Positions 50,195 through 59,421 of a stretch of DNA of 64,000 nt are shown here, one piece after another. Numbering within the stretch: the stretch's first letter is position 1; every line of letters begins with the position of its first letter. The DNA comes from Mesorhizobium sp. CAU 1732 (GTDB taxonomy: Bacteria; Pseudomonadota; Alphaproteobacteria; Rhizobiales; Rhizobiaceae): positions 100,001-164,000 of the forward strand of contig NZ_JBDQQR010000002.1 in the NCBI RefSeq assembly GCF_039888675.1, read 5' to 3'. The notes under the pieces were generated by a model. The model had not been told where the DNA came from. It saw only the letters and a program-made list of their open reading frames with translations, and did not search any database. A program made the position numbers and the translations under genes.

Positions 50195-50286
50195 CCGGGT
50201 TGGAAATGATATCTCTGCTGATGATGCCTGTGGCCGGCCTGGTCATCGCAGGTGGCGCCATCTATTTCGCCAATCACATCCGCTAG
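50191..50286 (+). CDS. Very small membrane protein (31 aa), GTG start
   Basis: A 31-codon frame beginning with GTG, overlapping the previous stop as GTGA and ending TAG at 50284-50286. It encodes a short polar start (VTGLEM), one transmembrane helix of ~18 hydrophobic residues (ISLLMMPVAGLVIAGGA) and IYFANHIR at the C terminus. No function is known to me; the start-stop overlap, membrane-like composition and position after two other small membrane-protein genes support it as real. Confidence 0.5.
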   Translation: MTGLEMISLLMMPVAGLVIAGGAIYFANHIR

Positions 50287-50358
50287 AGTTCCTAAAGTCG
50301 GCACTGGAATGGCTCTGCGAGCCCCTGTCGCCATCCTCTATTTCTGAACTGCGTTGAA

Positions 50359-50940
50359 ATGGTCATCCTGAACCGCATCTACACGAAGACCGGCGACGAC
50401 GGCACGACGGCGCTCGGATCGGGCGAACGCCGCCCGAAATTCGACCTGCGCATTTCGTCCTACGGCACCGTCGACGAGGCCAATGCCTGCATCGGCATGG
50501 CGCGTATCCACACCGCCACCGAAAACCCCGAGATCGACGCGATGCTCGGCCGCATCCAGAACGACATGTTCGATCTCGGTGCCGACCTTGCCACGCCGGA
50601 CACCGGTGAGGATCTGGGCTATGAGCCTCTGCGCATCACGGCAGCTCAGGTCGAAAGGCTCGAGGCCGACATCGACACGCTCAACAAGAACATCAAGCCG
50701 TTGCGCACCTTCGTGCTGCCGGGCGGCTCGCCGGCCGCCGCCGCCCTGCATCTGGCGCGCACAGTCGCCCGGCGCGCCGAACGCCTGATGGTCGAAGCCT
50801 CGATGCGGGATGGCGAGAAAATCAGCGCGGACGCCATCAAATACATCAACCGCGCCTCCGATTTCCTGTTCGTCGCCGCCCGCGCGGTCAATGACAATGG
50901 CGAAAGCGATGTGTTATGGGTGCCGGGTCAGAACAGATGA
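50359..50940 (+). CDS. Cob(I)yrinic acid a,c-diamide adenosyltransferase (PduO/MMAB type)
   Basis: Transfers adenosyl from ATP to cob(I)alamin, giving adenosylcobalamin. The 193-residue protein has the family signature YTKTGDDGTTALGSGERRPK at its N terminus, SSYGTVDEANACIG, and RTVARRAERL with the conserved Arg pair that binds ATP. It starts 72 bases after the 31-residue gene and precedes the rhomboid gene by 36. In this order of bacteria it lies between small membrane genes and etfBA. Confidence 0.96.
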   Translation: MVILNRIYTKTGDDGTTALGSGERRPKFDLRISSYGTVDEANACIGMARIHTATENPEIDAMLGRIQNDMFDLGADLATPDTGEDLGYEPLRITAAQVERLEADIDTLNKNIKPLRTFVLPGGSPAAAALHLARTVARRAERLMVEASMRDGEKISADAIKYINRASDFLFVAARAVNDNGESDVLWVPGQNR

Positions 50941-50976
50941 CGGCATGACCGCGCGACCGGAGTGGGGCAGCAAAGA

Positions 50977-51744
50977 ATGTTCATTCCACTTCACGATGCC
51001 AACAGCCTGAAATACATAAAAGTCCAGTACGTCACGCTCGGTCTGATCGCGGCGAACTGCGTCATCTATCTGCTGACCGCCGTGGGCTCCGAGCAGTTCA
51101 CGGAGGCCGCCGTCTTCGGTCTCGGCTACATTCCCTCGACGGTCTTCAACATCGCGGAACGCCCAGACGAGTTGGTGATCGTTCCCGACAATTTCACCTA
51201 CATCACCTATGCCTTCCTGCACGGCGACATCCTCCACCTCGGCGGCAACATGCTGTTCCTCTGGGTTTTCGGGGACAATGTCGAGGATGCGCTCGGCCAC
51301 GTCAGATATCTGATCTTCTATCTGGCATGTGCCGCTGCCGGTGCTTTCCTGCATGGCCTGATCATCCCGGATTCGGAAGCCCCGCTGATCGGCGCGTCGG
51401 GTGCGATCGCCGGCATCGTGGCGGCCTATCTGATCCTTCACCCCCGCGTGAAGATCTGGGTGCTGGCGCTCGGCCGTATCCCGCTTCGGCTTCCTGCCTG
51501 GATATTGCTGGCGCTCTGGATTCTGTTCCAGTTCGCGATGATCGCAATAGGCGGCGAGGACCAGATATCGTGGGCCGCCCATGTCGGAGGCATCATCGCA
51601 GGCGCGATCCTGGTGCTGGTCCTGAGGCGAAGAAACGTTCCGCTTCTGGACAGCCAGGTCGTGACGCCGCGCGCAGCAGAGGTCGAGACGCCGATCGAGG
51701 CACCTGCAACATCGGATACCCCTTCTCCATGGGGACGGCGCTGA
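50977..51744 (+). CDS. Rhomboid family intramembrane serine protease
   Basis: A 255-residue membrane protease with about six hydrophobic segments. The catalytic Ser is in GASGAIAG, the catalytic His in AAHVGGIIAG, and the conserved ILHLGGNMLFLWVFGDNVED segment precedes them. Rhomboids cut within the membrane to release proteins. Start ATG at 50977 (MFIPLHDANS); an upstream in-frame GTG (50962) adds five residues. The C-terminal tail is polar. Proximity to etfBA is positional; no functional link is known. Confidence 0.95.
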   Translation: MFIPLHDANSLKYIKVQYVTLGLIAANCVIYLLTAVGSEQFTEAAVFGLGYIPSTVFNIAERPDELVIVPDNFTYITYAFLHGDILHLGGNMLFLWVFGDNVEDALGHVRYLIFYLACAAAGAFLHGLIIPDSEAPLIGASGAIAGIVAAYLILHPRVKIWVLALGRIPLRLPAWILLALWILFQFAMIAIGGEDQISWAAHVGGIIAGAILVLVLRRRNVPLLDSQVVTPRAAEVETPIEAPATSDTPSPWGRR

Positions 51745-51943
51745 TTCAAACGGTTTGAAGTCCGCGCCCGTATTGACGCTGGTGCGACGTATGACTACAG
51801 CCACAGGCGATCACGGTTCCTGCCGTTGAAGTAAGGCGGCAGAACGTGCGGAGTTTCGCCTCGGCGATGTCGGTATCCGGCAAGCGAACGCCATGGAAAG
51901 CTGATAGCCAGCCACGGAAATTTCTCGGAAAGGTCTCTAGCGC

Positions 51944-52690
51944 ATGAAAGTTCTTGTCCCAGTCAAGCGGGTGGTGGACTACAACGTCAAAATCCGCGTG
52001 AAGTCGGATGGCTCGGGCGTCGAGCTTGCCAATGTGAAGATGTCGATGAACCCCTTCGACGAAATCGCCATCGAAGAGGCGATCCGTCTGAAGGAAGCCG
52101 GCAAGGTCGAAGAGATCATCGTGGTCTCCATCGGACCCGCGCAGGCGCAGGAAACGATCCGCACCGCGCTTGCCATGGGCGCCGACCGTGGCATCCTGAT
52201 CAAGGTCGACGAGACCACCGAGCCGCTGACGGTCGCCAAGCTCATCAAGGGCGTGGTTGATGCGGAAGCACCTGAACTCGTCATTCTCGGCAAGCAGGCG
52301 ATCGACGACGACGCCAACCAGACCGGCCAGATGCTGTCGGCACTGCTCGGCTGGTCGCAGGCCACTTTCGCCTCGAAGGTCGAACTCGGCGACGGCACCG
52401 CAAAGGTGACGCGCGAAGTCGATGGCGGCCTCCAGGTCATCGACGTCAAGCTTCCCGCGATCATCACCACCGATTTGCGCCTCAACCAGCCGCGCTACGC
52501 GTCGCTGCCGAACATCATGAAGGCCAAGAAGAAGCCGCTCGACGAGAAATCGGCCGCCGATTACGGTGTCGACGTCGCACCGCGCCTCAAGGTGCTGAAG
52601 ACGGAAGAGCCGGGTGGCCGCAAGGCTGGCGTCAAGGTCAAGGACGTGGCGGAGCTGGTGTCGAGCCTCAAGTCGGCCGGCGTCATCTGA
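51944..52690 (+). CDS. etfB: Electron transfer flavoprotein subunit beta
   Basis: A 248-residue subunit that binds AMP and pairs with EtfA. The N-terminal [20 protein letters not shown] and the signature segment [23 protein letters not shown] are typical of EtfB. ETF accepts electrons from acyl-CoA and other dehydrogenases and passes them to ubiquinone via ETF-QO. etfA follows 24 bases downstream. The hbd gene beyond fits a fatty-acid or hydroxybutyrate oxidation role. Confidence 0.97.
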   Translation: MKVLVPVKRVVDYNVKIRVKSDGSGVELANVKMSMNPFDEIAIEEAIRLKEAGKVEEIIVVSIGPAQAQETIRTALAMGADRGILIKVDETTEPLTVAKLIKGVVDAEAPELVILGKQAIDDDANQTGQMLSALLGWSQATFASKVELGDGTAKVTREVDGGLQVIDVKLPAIITTDLRLNQPRYASLPNIMKAKKKPLDEKSAADYGVDVAPRLKVLKTEEPGGRKAGVKVKDVAELVSSLKSAGVI

Positions 52691-52714
52691 TCCAGGCACA
52701 GGAGATCTAAAACA

Positions 52715-53644
52715 ATGGCTATTCTTCTCGTTGCCGAACACGACAACGCAACCGTTTCCGACCAGACCGCCAAGGCGCTCTCCGCAGCAGTCAAGATCGG
52801 CTCGGACGTCGATATCCTGATCGCTGGCAAGGGCGCCAAGGCTGCCGCCGACGCAGCCGCGAAGCTCAAGGGAGCCCGCAAGGTCCTGCTCGCGGAAAGC
52901 GACGAACTCGAGCACCGCCTCGCGGAGCCGACGGCGGCACTGGTCGTCTCGCTCGCCGGTTCCTACGACACGATCGTCGCCCCGGCCACCACGATGGGCA
53001 AGAACGTCCTGCCCCGCGTCGCGGCCCTGCTCGACGTGATGCAGGTGTCCGAAATCATCGAAGTCGTTTCGGCTGATACGTTCAAGCGCCCGATCTATGC
53101 GGGCAATGCGATCCAGACAGTCCAGTCGACCGACGCCAAGAAGGTGATCACCGTTCGCACGGCCTCCTTCCAGGCAGCCGAAGACGGTGGCTCGGCGTCC
53201 GTCGAGAGCGTCAACGCGGCAGCCAATCCGGGCCTTTCGACCTTCGTCGAAAACCGCCTGTCGGAAAGCGATCGTCCGGAACTCACTTCCGCGAAGATCA
53301 TCATTTCGGGCGGCCGCGCGCTCGGCTCGTCGGAAAAGTTCACCGAGGTGATCCTTCCGGTTGCCGACAAGCTCGGCGCCGCCGTCGGCGCGTCGCGTGC
53401 GGCAGTCGATGCGGGTTACGCGCCCAACGACTGGCAGGTTGGCCAGACCGGCAAGGTCGTGGCGCCGGAGCTCTACATTGCTGTCGGCATCTCGGGCGCG
53501 ATCCAGCATCTCGCCGGCATGAAGGACTCGAAGGTCATCGTCGCGATCAACAAGGACGAGGAAGCGCCGATCTTCCAGGTCGCCGATTACGGCCTCGTCG
53601 GTGACCTCTTCACCATTCTGCCGGAACTTGAAAAGGCGCTCTAA
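52715..53644 (+). CDS. etfA: Electron transfer flavoprotein subunit alpha
   Basis: A 309-residue FAD-binding subunit. The C-terminal domain contains [17 protein letters not shown] sequence ([13 protein letters not shown]), [34 protein letters not shown] and [19 protein letters not shown], the FAD-binding signature. Starts 24 bases after etfB with AGGAG upstream. A strong terminator follows, ending the etfBA transcript. Confidence 0.97.
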   Translation: MAILLVAEHDNATVSDQTAKALSAAVKIGSDVDILIAGKGAKAAADAAAKLKGARKVLLAESDELEHRLAEPTAALVVSLAGSYDTIVAPATTMGKNVLPRVAALLDVMQVSEIIEVVSADTFKRPIYAGNAIQTVQSTDAKKVITVRTASFQAAEDGGSASVESVNAAANPGLSTFVENRLSESDRPELTSAKIIISGGRALGSSEKFTEVILPVADKLGAAVGASRAAVDAGYAPNDWQVGQTGKVVAPELYIAVGISGAIQHLAGMKDSKVIVAINKDEEAPIFQVADYGLVGDLFTILPELEKAL

Positions 53645-53670
53645 AACGAAGCGCTGCAAATCGGATCGAG

Positions 53671-53705
53671 CGGCCGGGGGCTTTCGGGCTCCCCGGCCGT
53701 TTTCG
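53671..53705. terminator. Terminator after etfA
   Basis: CGGCCGGGG (53671-53679) pairs perfectly with CCCCGGCCG (53691-53699) and is followed by TTTTCGTT. It ends the etfBA transcript on the plus strand; on the minus strand the stem lies just after the stop of the serine-hydrolase gene, so it may serve both directions. Confidence 0.8.
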
Positions 53706-54944
53706 TTATTGTGCGAGCGAAGCTGCGACCTGGCGGAAGAACTCGATGTTCTCCGCCTGCCGCCCGACCGGTTCCGGCGTGTGGTTTATCTTGACGATGA
53801 CCAACTCGTTTTCCGGATCGATGTAAATGAACTGGTGGTGCAGCCCGATCGCCGCATAGGCATCTGAACCCGGGAACGTCCACCACTGGTACTGGTAGCC
53901 GAGATCCTCTCCCGGTGCCGTGGGCTCGTAGCCTTCGTCGGGGACGGTCGATTGCCTGACCCAATCGGCGGGCACCACCTGTTTCCCGTTGGCGATGCCA
54001 TCATTGAGGAACATCAGCCCGAAGCGGGCGTGGTCGCGTGCCGTGGCGTTCAGTCCCGCGCCAAAGAACTCCCGGCCAGCCGTCTCCGGCCCGTCCATGA
54101 TCCAGTAGGCGTCGTTCTCCATGCCGGCCGGCTTCCAGAGCTTTTCCGACATATACTCGGCGCCCGTCTTGCCCACGGCCTTCTCGAGGATGCAGCCCAG
54201 CACGCTGGTGTCGAGGGTGGCATAGTTGAACGCCGCGCCGGGGCCGTTCGGACCGGGTTTGGATTCGTTCGCGGCATAGTCGCACCAGCGATATTTGTAG
54301 CCCACCAGAGAATTGTCATGGACCTTGGTGAGCTGCGTCTCGCTGCCGAACTGGTAGACCTCGAGCCATTCGACGCCAGAGCGCATGCGCAAGAGATCGC
54401 GGACCGTAGCGCCGTCATAGCCCGTCCCCGCCATCTCGGGCAGGTAGTCCGTCACCTTGTCGTCGAGGCTCTTGATGGCGCCGTCAGCGACTGCGAGGCC
54501 GATCAGCGTGGCGACGTAAGACTTCGCGACCGAGAAGGTTATGAAGCGCGTACCGGCACTGCTGCCGTTCCTGTAGCTCTCATGGACTATATTGCCGTCC
54601 TTGATGACGACGAGCGCATTTGTAGACGATGCCTCGAGAAAGCCCTCCAGATCGAGCGTCCTGTCGCCGATCGAAAAATCGCCCTCTATCGACGCCGGCT
54701 TCGACGGCAATTCCCAGATCTCGTCTCCCGCCGAGACACTGCGCGTCGCGAACATCTGATCCATGTGCTGGAACGTCAGATAGTTGAGCGAAGCCTCGAA
54801 CATATGCGCGCGGGCATCGATCATCGTCGGCGTCAGCCAGCGTTCATCGTTTTCGGCAAGGGCGGGCGTCGCTTCAACGAAGAACGCCGTCGCAAGCGCC
54901 AGGCCAAGCAGCCGGGCGCGATGTAGCAATTCCATACGTCGCAT
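53706..54944 (-). CDS. Serine hydrolase, class C beta-lactamase/NylB family
   Basis: A 412-residue exported or anchored hydrolase. A signal peptide (residues ~1-30, ending TPALA) precedes the catalytic domain, in which Ser138-x-x-Lys141 reads SVAK within FITFSVAKSYVATL. YDGATVRDLLRMRSGVEW, FNYATLDTSVLG and GLNATARDHARFGLM match the NylB/6-aminohexanoate-dimer hydrolase group and class C enzymes. The substrate (peptide, ester or amide) is not predictable. ATG at 54944 follows GGAGG. It sits opposite in strand to the etfBA-hbd genes, between etfA and hbd. Confidence 0.9.
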   Translation of the reverse strand: MRRMELLHRARLLGLALATAFFVEATPALAENDERWLTPTMIDARAHMFEASLNYLTFQHMDQMFATRSVSAGDEIWELPSKPASIEGDFSIGDRTLDLEGFLEASSTNALVVIKDGNIVHESYRNGSSAGTRFITFSVAKSYVATLIGLAVADGAIKSLDDKVTDYLPEMAGTGYDGATVRDLLRMRSGVEWLEVYQFGSETQLTKVHDNSLVGYKYRWCDYAANESKPGPNGPGAAFNYATLDTSVLGCILEKAVGKTGAEYMSEKLWKPAGMENDAYWIMDGPETAGREFFGAGLNATARDHARFGLMFLNDGIANGKQVVPADWVRQSTVPDEGYEPTAPGEDLGYQYQWWTFPGSDAYAAIGLHHQFIYIDPENELVIVKINHTPEPVGRQAENIEFFRQVAASLAQ

Positions 54945-54984
54945 CGCTTCCTCCCAGTAAATGCGCATGAGAAATTGTTATATA

Positions 54985-54999
54985 CCATAATATTTATGG
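54985..54999. promoter_or_regulatory. AT-rich inverted repeat upstream of serine hydrolase
   Basis: CCATAA-TAT-TTATGG is a perfect inverted repeat in a strikingly AT-rich patch (54975-55005) 41 bases upstream of the serine-hydrolase start. It could be an operator overlapping the promoter of that gene. The rest of the 54945-55202 gap should also hold the hbd promoter, which I cannot place. Confidence 0.4.
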
Positions 55000-55202
55000 A
55001 TGATAACGGAACGATGTCAAGCTCCCTCGCTCGGGGCGCGGAATCGTCTGGTCCGCCGCCTTATCCGATCGGCGGGCGCGCTTTATCTCCGACAGTTTTC
55101 GATATTAAATGCGTCAATCGGGGGTAGACGCAGTCGCCCCACCCTTTTAGTTTGCGCTGCACAAGAAATGGGCGGCGACCGCCCGGCGACGGGACCATTG
55201 TC

Positions 55203-56084
55203 ATGACAGGCAAGATTGCAACGGTTGGCATCATTGGAGCCGGCCAGATGGGCGGCGGCATTGCACACGTCACCGCGCTGGCGGGTTACAAGGTCAAGCT
55301 CTACGACATCTCGCCGGACCGCATCGAAAACGGCATCGCCACCATCAACGGCAACATGGCCCGTCAGGTTTCGTCCGGCAAAATGGAGGAGGCCGCGCGC
55401 AAGAAGGCGGTGGCCAACATCTCGCCTGCCCCGCGCATGGAAGACCTGGCGGACGTCGATCTCGTCATCGAGGCGGCAACCGAGGAAGAGCCGGTCAAGC
55501 GCAAGATCTTCGCGCAGCTTTGCCCGATGCTGAACCCCGAAGCGCTGCTTGCGACCAACACGTCGTCGATCTCGATCACCCGCCTCGCGGCGCAGACCGA
55601 CAGGCCGGAGCGCTTCATCGGCATCCACTTCATGAACCCGGTGCCGGTGATGAAGCTGGTCGAACTCGTCCGCGGCATCGCGACCGAGGACACGACCTTC
55701 GAGACCGCGAAGGCGTTCGTCGCCTCGCTCGACAAGACGATCACCGTCGCCGAGGATTTCCCGGCCTTCATCGTCAACCGCATTCTGCTGCCGATGATCA
55801 ACGAGGCGATCTATACGCTGTATGAAGGCGTCGGCTCGGTCGAGGCGATCGATACCGCCATGAAGCTCGGCGCCAATCACCCGATGGGCCCGCTTCAGCT
55901 CGCTGACTTCATCGGCCTCGACACCTGCCTGTCGATCATGCAGGTGCTGCATGACGGCCTGTCGGACTCGAAGTATCGCCCCTGCCCGCTTCTGGTGAAG
56001 TATGTCGAAGCCGGCTGGCTCGGCCGCAAGGCCGGGCGCGGCTTCTACGATTATCGCGGCGAGCATCCAGTCCCGACGCGCTGA
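55203..56084 (+). CDS. hbd: 3-hydroxybutyryl-CoA dehydrogenase
   Basis: A 293-residue NAD(P)-dependent dehydrogenase of the 3HCDH family. N-terminal VGIIGAGQMGGGIAH is the dinucleotide motif; the catalytic His lies in GIHFMNPVPVM, Asn in EDFPAFIVNRI, and the C-terminal GPLQLADFIGLDTCL and RGFYDY identify the 3HBDH branch. It interconverts acetoacetyl-CoA and 3-hydroxybutyryl-CoA. ATG at 55203 (MTGKIATVG) is preferred to an upstream start. In related genomes it directly follows etfBA; here an opposing serine hydrolase gene intervenes. Confidence 0.96.
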   Translation: MTGKIATVGIIGAGQMGGGIAHVTALAGYKVKLYDISPDRIENGIATINGNMARQVSSGKMEEAARKKAVANISPAPRMEDLADVDLVIEAATEEEPVKRKIFAQLCPMLNPEALLATNTSSISITRLAAQTDRPERFIGIHFMNPVPVMKLVELVRGIATEDTTFETAKAFVASLDKTITVAEDFPAFIVNRILLPMINEAIYTLYEGVGSVEAIDTAMKLGANHPMGPLQLADFIGLDTCLSIMQVLHDGLSDSKYRPCPLLVKYVEAGWLGRKAGRGFYDYRGEHPVPTR

Positions 56085-56471
56085 GCCATACGCCAGTCGA
56101 GGCTCAGCGCCGGCGGATGCGATCGCAACCCTGCTCCTTCGCGCTGTAGAGACGTCGACCGGCCAGGCCGTCATGAAACCGTGACCTCTCCTCCGGCACT
56201 TCCTTGACGGAAGTGTTGTGAGGTGACGTTAGTCTGTGACGACGAAGACAAAGCCGCGTCCCTCCAAAGAAAAAACACAGCGCGGGAAGACCCTGACGAT
56301 GCGTCAACCGCATAGCGTTAGCCATTACGTCGATTTTCCTTTTGTTTTCAGTGATTGCGATCATCCGACCCTTTACAAAAGGAGATCACGCTAACAGTAT
56401 CCCCGCCAATCCGGACCGGGGGTCCGGGCGAAAATCCAGTCTCAGGGACCACTCCAAGGGAGGTACTATCC
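56085..56471. other. Intergenic leader region of Liv operon, two hairpins
   Basis: About 390 bases without a supported gene. CACTTCC-TTGAC-GGAAGTG (56197-56215) is a perfect inverted repeat, either an operator or a hairpin near the hbd 3' end. CCGGACC-GGG-GGTCCGG (56411-56427) would form a strong stem in the leader of the binding-protein mRNA. The ribosome-binding site GGGAGG precedes the ATG. The region should contain the promoter of the Liv operon, perhaps in the AT-rich part near 56335-56395, but no clear -35/-10 was found. Confidence 0.5.
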
Positions 56472-57677
56472 ATGTCAACCAAGATCCGCGCGCTGCTCGC
56501 CGCGTCCGTTGCCGGAGCGACATTGCTCGCTGCCTCGGCTGCGGTGCAGGCTCAGGAAGTCAAGGTCGGAATCATCTTCGGCTTCACCGGCCCGCTCGAA
56601 ACCATCACGCCCGGCATGGCCGGCAGCGCAGAGATGGCGCTGAAGGAAGTCAACGACAGCGGCTTGCTGCTCGACGGCCAGACGCTGACGCCGGTGCGCG
56701 CTGACTCGACCTGCATCGACAACGCCGCCGCGACCGCCGCAGCCGAGCGCCTCGTCACGACCGACAACGTCGCGGCCATCGTCGGCGCCGACTGCTCCGG
56801 CGTGACCATCGGTATCGTCAACAACGTCGCCGTGCCGAACGGCGTGGTGATGATTTCGCCGTCGGCCACCTCGCCGGCACTCACCGACATCGACGACAAG
56901 GATTACTTCTTCCGCACCGCGCCGTCCGACGCGCGCCAAGGCGAAATCCTCACAGAGGTGATCCGCTCCAACGATATCAATTCGGTCGCCGTCAGCTACA
57001 CCAACAACGACTACGGCAAGGGCTTCTCGGATTCGTTCGTCGCGGCCTTCGAGGCAGCCGGCGGCACGGTGACGATCGCCGCTCCGCATGACGACGGCAA
57101 GGGCGACTATTCGGCGGAAGTCGGCGCGCTCGCTTCGGCGGGCGGCGACATGCTCGTCGTTCTCGGCTACGTAGATCAGGGCGGCGTCGGCATCATCCGC
57201 GCCGCGGTCGACACCGGCGCGTTCGAGCGCTTCGGCCTCGGCGACGGCATGTATGGCCAGAGCCTGATCGACGCGATCGGCGACGATCTCGAAGGCACGG
57301 TCGGCGTCATCCCGGGCGCGGAAGGCGAAGGCTCGGAGAAGTTCGCGGCAGCAGCCACGGCAGCCGGTCTCGACCCGACCAGCTCCTACACCGGTGAAAG
57401 CTACGACGCAGCGGCGCTGATCGCTCTCGCCATCCAGAAGGCCGGATCGACCGACCGCACCGCGATCCGCGACGCAGTCCTCGACGTCGCCAACGAGCCG
57501 GGCGAGAAGATCCTGCCGGGTGAACTGGCGAAAGGCCTTCAGATCCTCAAGGACGGCGGGGACATCGACTATGTCGGCGCTACCAATGTCGAGCTGATCG
57601 GACCCGGCGAAGCCTCCGGCACCTATCGCGAGTACATCGTCGAAGGCGGCGAGTACAAGACGGTCGGCTACCGCTAA
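56472..57677 (+). CDS. Branched-chain amino acid ABC transporter substrate-binding protein (LivJ-like)
   Basis: A 401-residue periplasmic binding protein. Signal peptide residues 1-27 (ending VQAQ); mature protein begins EVKVGIIFGFTGPLE. It has the type I periplasmic fold features SAEMALKEVNDSG, GADCSGVTIGIVNNVAVPNGV and AVSYTNNDYGKG. The ligand could be a branched-chain or other amino acid, or an aromatic acid, since this family is broad. It is the first gene of the unit, followed by a strong hairpin and then livG-, livF-, livH- and livM-type genes. Confidence 0.93.
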   Translation: MSTKIRALLAASVAGATLLAASAAVQAQEVKVGIIFGFTGPLETITPGMAGSAEMALKEVNDSGLLLDGQTLTPVRADSTCIDNAAATAAAERLVTTDNVAAIVGADCSGVTIGIVNNVAVPNGVVMISPSATSPALTDIDDKDYFFRTAPSDARQGEILTEVIRSNDINSVAVSYTNNDYGKGFSDSFVAAFEAAGGTVTIAAPHDDGKGDYSAEVGALASAGGDMLVVLGYVDQGGVGIIRAAVDTGAFERFGLGDGMYGQSLIDAIGDDLEGTVGVIPGAEGEGSEKFAAAATAAGLDPTSSYTGESYDAAALIALAIQKAGSTDRTAIRDAVLDVANEPGEKILPGELAKGLQILKDGGDIDYVGATNVELIGPGEASGTYREYIVEGGEYKTVGYR

Positions 57678-57695
57678 GCGGCAGCGCTCCAACCA

Positions 57696-57728
57696 CAGCC
57701 TGGCTTCGCGAGAAGCCAGGCTGTTTTT
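57696..57728 (+). terminator. Rho-independent terminator/attenuator after the binding-protein gene
   Basis: CAGCCTGGCTT (57696-57706) pairs exactly with AAGCCAGGCTG (57713-57723) across a 6-base loop, followed by TTTTT (57724-57728). It lies 19 bases after the binding-protein stop. Partial read-through would give high binding-protein and lower transporter expression, unless the downstream genes also have a promoter in the 190 bases before livG. Confidence 0.88.
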
Positions 57729-57919
57729 GTATTTCGCGCCGCCGTTCACGCAAAAGTGGCCATATTCGACGGCCTGCGACAGGTTTTCGCGGCCAAAAAC
57801 AGTCAAATTCGGCGAAAATTCGCGCGGGTTTCTTGCGTTCGACGCGTGTTCATGGGCAAGAAGCGCAATCTTCCAACTAGCAAGAATGAAAAGAGCCGAA
57901 CAAGGCTCAGGGGACCCGA

Positions 57920-58713
57920 ATGATCCGTGTAGACGATCTACATATGAACTTCGGTGGCATCCGGGCAGTCGACGGGGCGAGTATATCCATCGCCAAGGGC
58001 TCGATCACCGGCCTCATCGGACCGAATGGTGCCGGCAAGACCACGCTCTTCAACGTGATCGCCGGCCACTACAAGCCGAGCTCCGGGACGGTCTGGCTCG
58101 GCGACGAAGACATCACCGGCCTCTCGCCGCACGAGCTTTTCCACAAGGGACTGCTGCGCACGTTCCAGGTCGCGCATGAATTCTCGACGCTGACCGTGCG
58201 CGAGAATTTGATGATGGTGCCCGCAAGCCAGCCCGGCGAGACGCTCGTCGATGTATGGCTGCGCCCTTCCAAGGTGCGCGCGAGGGAAGAGGAAGTCCGC
58301 GTTCGCGCCAATGAAGTGATCGAGTTCCTCGAAATCTCGCATGTCGCCGACGAGCTCGCGGGAAACCTGTCGGGCGGCCAGAAGAAGCTGCTCGAGCTTG
58401 GACGAACCATGATGGTCGACGCCAAGATCGTTTTCCTGGACGAAGTCGGCGCGGGCGTGAACAGGACGCTCCTGAACACGCTAGGCGACGCAATCATCCG
58501 CTTGAACAAGGAACGCGGCTACACGTTCTGCATGATCGAACACGACATGGATTTCATCGGCCGCCTCTGCGACCCGGTCATCGTGATGGCCGAGGGCAAG
58601 GTGCTCGCCGAAGGAACGGCTTCGGAAGTCCGCGCCAACGAGCACGTGATCGAAGCCTATCTCGGCCGAGGACTCAAGAACCGCCCAGCCCGCAAGTCGA
58701 AGGGAGCAGACAC

Positions 58714-58717
<4 letters not shown>
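57920..58717 (+). CDS. Branched-chain amino acid ABC transporter ATP-binding protein (LivG-like)
   Basis: A 265-residue cytoplasmic ATPase. Walker [13 protein letters not shown] (~residue 37), signature LSGGQKKL, Walker B (IVFLDEVGAGVN, in which the catalytic Glu is kept but the usual EPTAG is EVGAG) and switch His in IEHDMDF. The EVGAG variant is found in LivG-type proteins. Its stop overlaps the livF-type ATG by 4 bases. Confidence 0.93.
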
Positions 58718-59418
<701 letters not shown>

Positions 59419-59421
59419 GCG

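Noticed and set aside
51746..53659. 637-codon minus-strand frame opposite etfBA
   Set aside because: Shadow of etfB and etfA, which have complete flavoprotein signatures on the plus strand.
56197..56215. CACTTCC-TTGAC-GGAAGTG as the terminator of hbd
   Set aside because: The stem is short and no T-run follows, so I list it only as a hairpin or operator candidate within the intergenic region.
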